Assembly: GCF_963082655.1 (NCBI RefSeq)
Contig: NC_081555.1
Span: 174,939,896-175,003,895 of the forward strand
Length of the DNA stretch: 64,000 bases
Origin: Stomoxys calcitrans
Lineage: Eukaryota > Arthropoda > Insecta > Diptera > Muscidae
Direction: 5' to 3'
Both the position numbers and the translations under genes were made by a program. The notes beneath the pieces are model-generated. The model worked only from the letters and a program-made list of their open reading frames with translations. It ran no database searches and was not told the origin of the DNA. Within the stretch, counting starts at the first letter, position 1; every line of letters begins with the position of its first letter. This document shows, in pieces, positions 63,111-64,000 of this stretch.

Positions 63111-64000
63111 CCAACATTCAGTATATTCGCGCCAATTGGCGCCAGGCTGGAAGGAACAAGAATTTCTACTCTTGGATTGTTTGACAATATTGAAGTTTTA
63201 TCGTAAACAAAGGCTCAATGTAAAGTTCGTTTATGGCTAACGAAGCTGCATTTTATAATCAAAGAACAAAAAATTAGCTTCAACATCTATGGCGATTTTT
63301 TGATACCGACTGTACAAGTCACCGTACTAAAATCCATATACTCAGATAACATTTTATCTATCTAATATAAATAAGAGATATTTTTATTACTTTTTAATGA
63401 AATTGGAATTACTTTAGTATACATTTATTGAATTTTTATTAAAAAAAAATAATTTTCTATTTCTAAGACTTAACATTAATTGCAAGGGCTATTAAGAACA
63501 TTCTATTAATTTTTGGACTTTAATACATAAGCTTTGTTGGAGTACAACATAATTTAAATTGGTTTTAAATTAAAATTTTTATTTAAAATCGAATACCAGT
63601 GATAAGGCCTATTTTAGGGCTTTGTATGTTATTTAAATGTAGGAAATTTTTTATCATAAATTCTGCTTTGGTTTTCTACAAGTTTGCGTCACTTATGAGG
63701 TGATACTGACGCAATTATGATAAAGGAACTTTAGAAGTTATGAAGTGCACGCATTGAATGTAACACAATTCTCACCTCATGGTGAATTAACATGTAAACT
63801 ATTGAAGAAATTTGACTAACATCCTAACATCGAATTTTCATAGAAAATTGGATCAAAATCGAGTTCTCATAAAAAATATTGTAACAACCGAATTCTCATA
63901 CAAAAAAAAAACCTAACCTTAATTGTAAAATGGGATAGAAACCGGAGTTTCATAGAAATTTTTACTGAAGTCGAATTTTCTTAAAAAATTTGATAAATAT
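63111..64000. other. AT-rich intergenic DNA
   Basis: From about 63825 to the end, phrases such as CGAATTTTCATAGAAAATTG and CGAGTTCTCATAAAAAATA repeat at 30-40 bp intervals. The rest is unrecognised. Confidence 0.45.

Overview
This 64 kb window looks like genomic DNA from a higher (calyptrate, probably muscid) fly. Three things support that: two-exon midgut-type serine protease genes with short introns of 56-87 bp and TATA/TCAGT promoters; abundant repeats whose left ends resemble Drosophila INE-1/DINE-1 elements; and many tRNA-headed SINEs. The species call is an inference. The order would be secure if related fly genomes carried the same cluster.

The only host genes I can support are eleven paralogous S1A (chymotrypsin-fold) serine protease genes. 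They lie at 10.4-11.2 (-), 16.7-17.5 (-), 22.0-22.8 (+), 27.0-27.8 (-), 33.4-34.2 (-), 40.3-41.1 (+), 44.7-45.5 (+), 46.8-47.6 (+), 51.2-52.0 (+), 57.2-58.1 (+) and 59.4-60.3 kb (-). I call them A to K in that order. Every one has a signal peptide, a very short propeptide ending in Arg, a single phase-2 intron downstream of the catalytic His block, six cysteines and about 250 residues. Eight (A, B, C, F, G, H, I, J) have an intact His/Asp/Ser triad. Their S1-pocket positions read Gly189 and Asp226, the pair known from crab collagenase and other brachyurins, so broad-specificity digestive proteases are the likeliest products. D and E keep His and Asp but replace the catalytic Ser with Ala and Asp: they are open-frame pseudoproteases. 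K has lost all three triad residues and carries an in-frame TAA, so it is a pseudogene or a null allele.

Promoters are compact. A TATA box lies about 45-55 bp before most start codons, and GATAAG sites lie about 100-240 bp upstream in nine of the eleven genes, as expected for midgut GATA-factor control (inference). F, G and H are recent duplicates that share upstream sequence; I and J form a second close pair; A and B a third.

The rest of the window is repeat. It holds about twenty DINE-1/Helentron-like copies of two subfamilies, about fifteen copies or pieces of one tRNA-headed SINE plus one of a second SINE, decayed non-LTR retrotransposons of at least three families (7.6-9.5; 19.3-20.2, 29.9-32.5 and 58.6-59.2; 54.4-56.9 and 60.9-63.1 kb), a decayed mariner transposase, mariner- and hAT-type MITEs, and several tandem arrays. 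The most striking array, at 24.0-25.2 kb, is a run of about 40 units of 28 bp, each built from dyads, so that either strand reads almost like the other.
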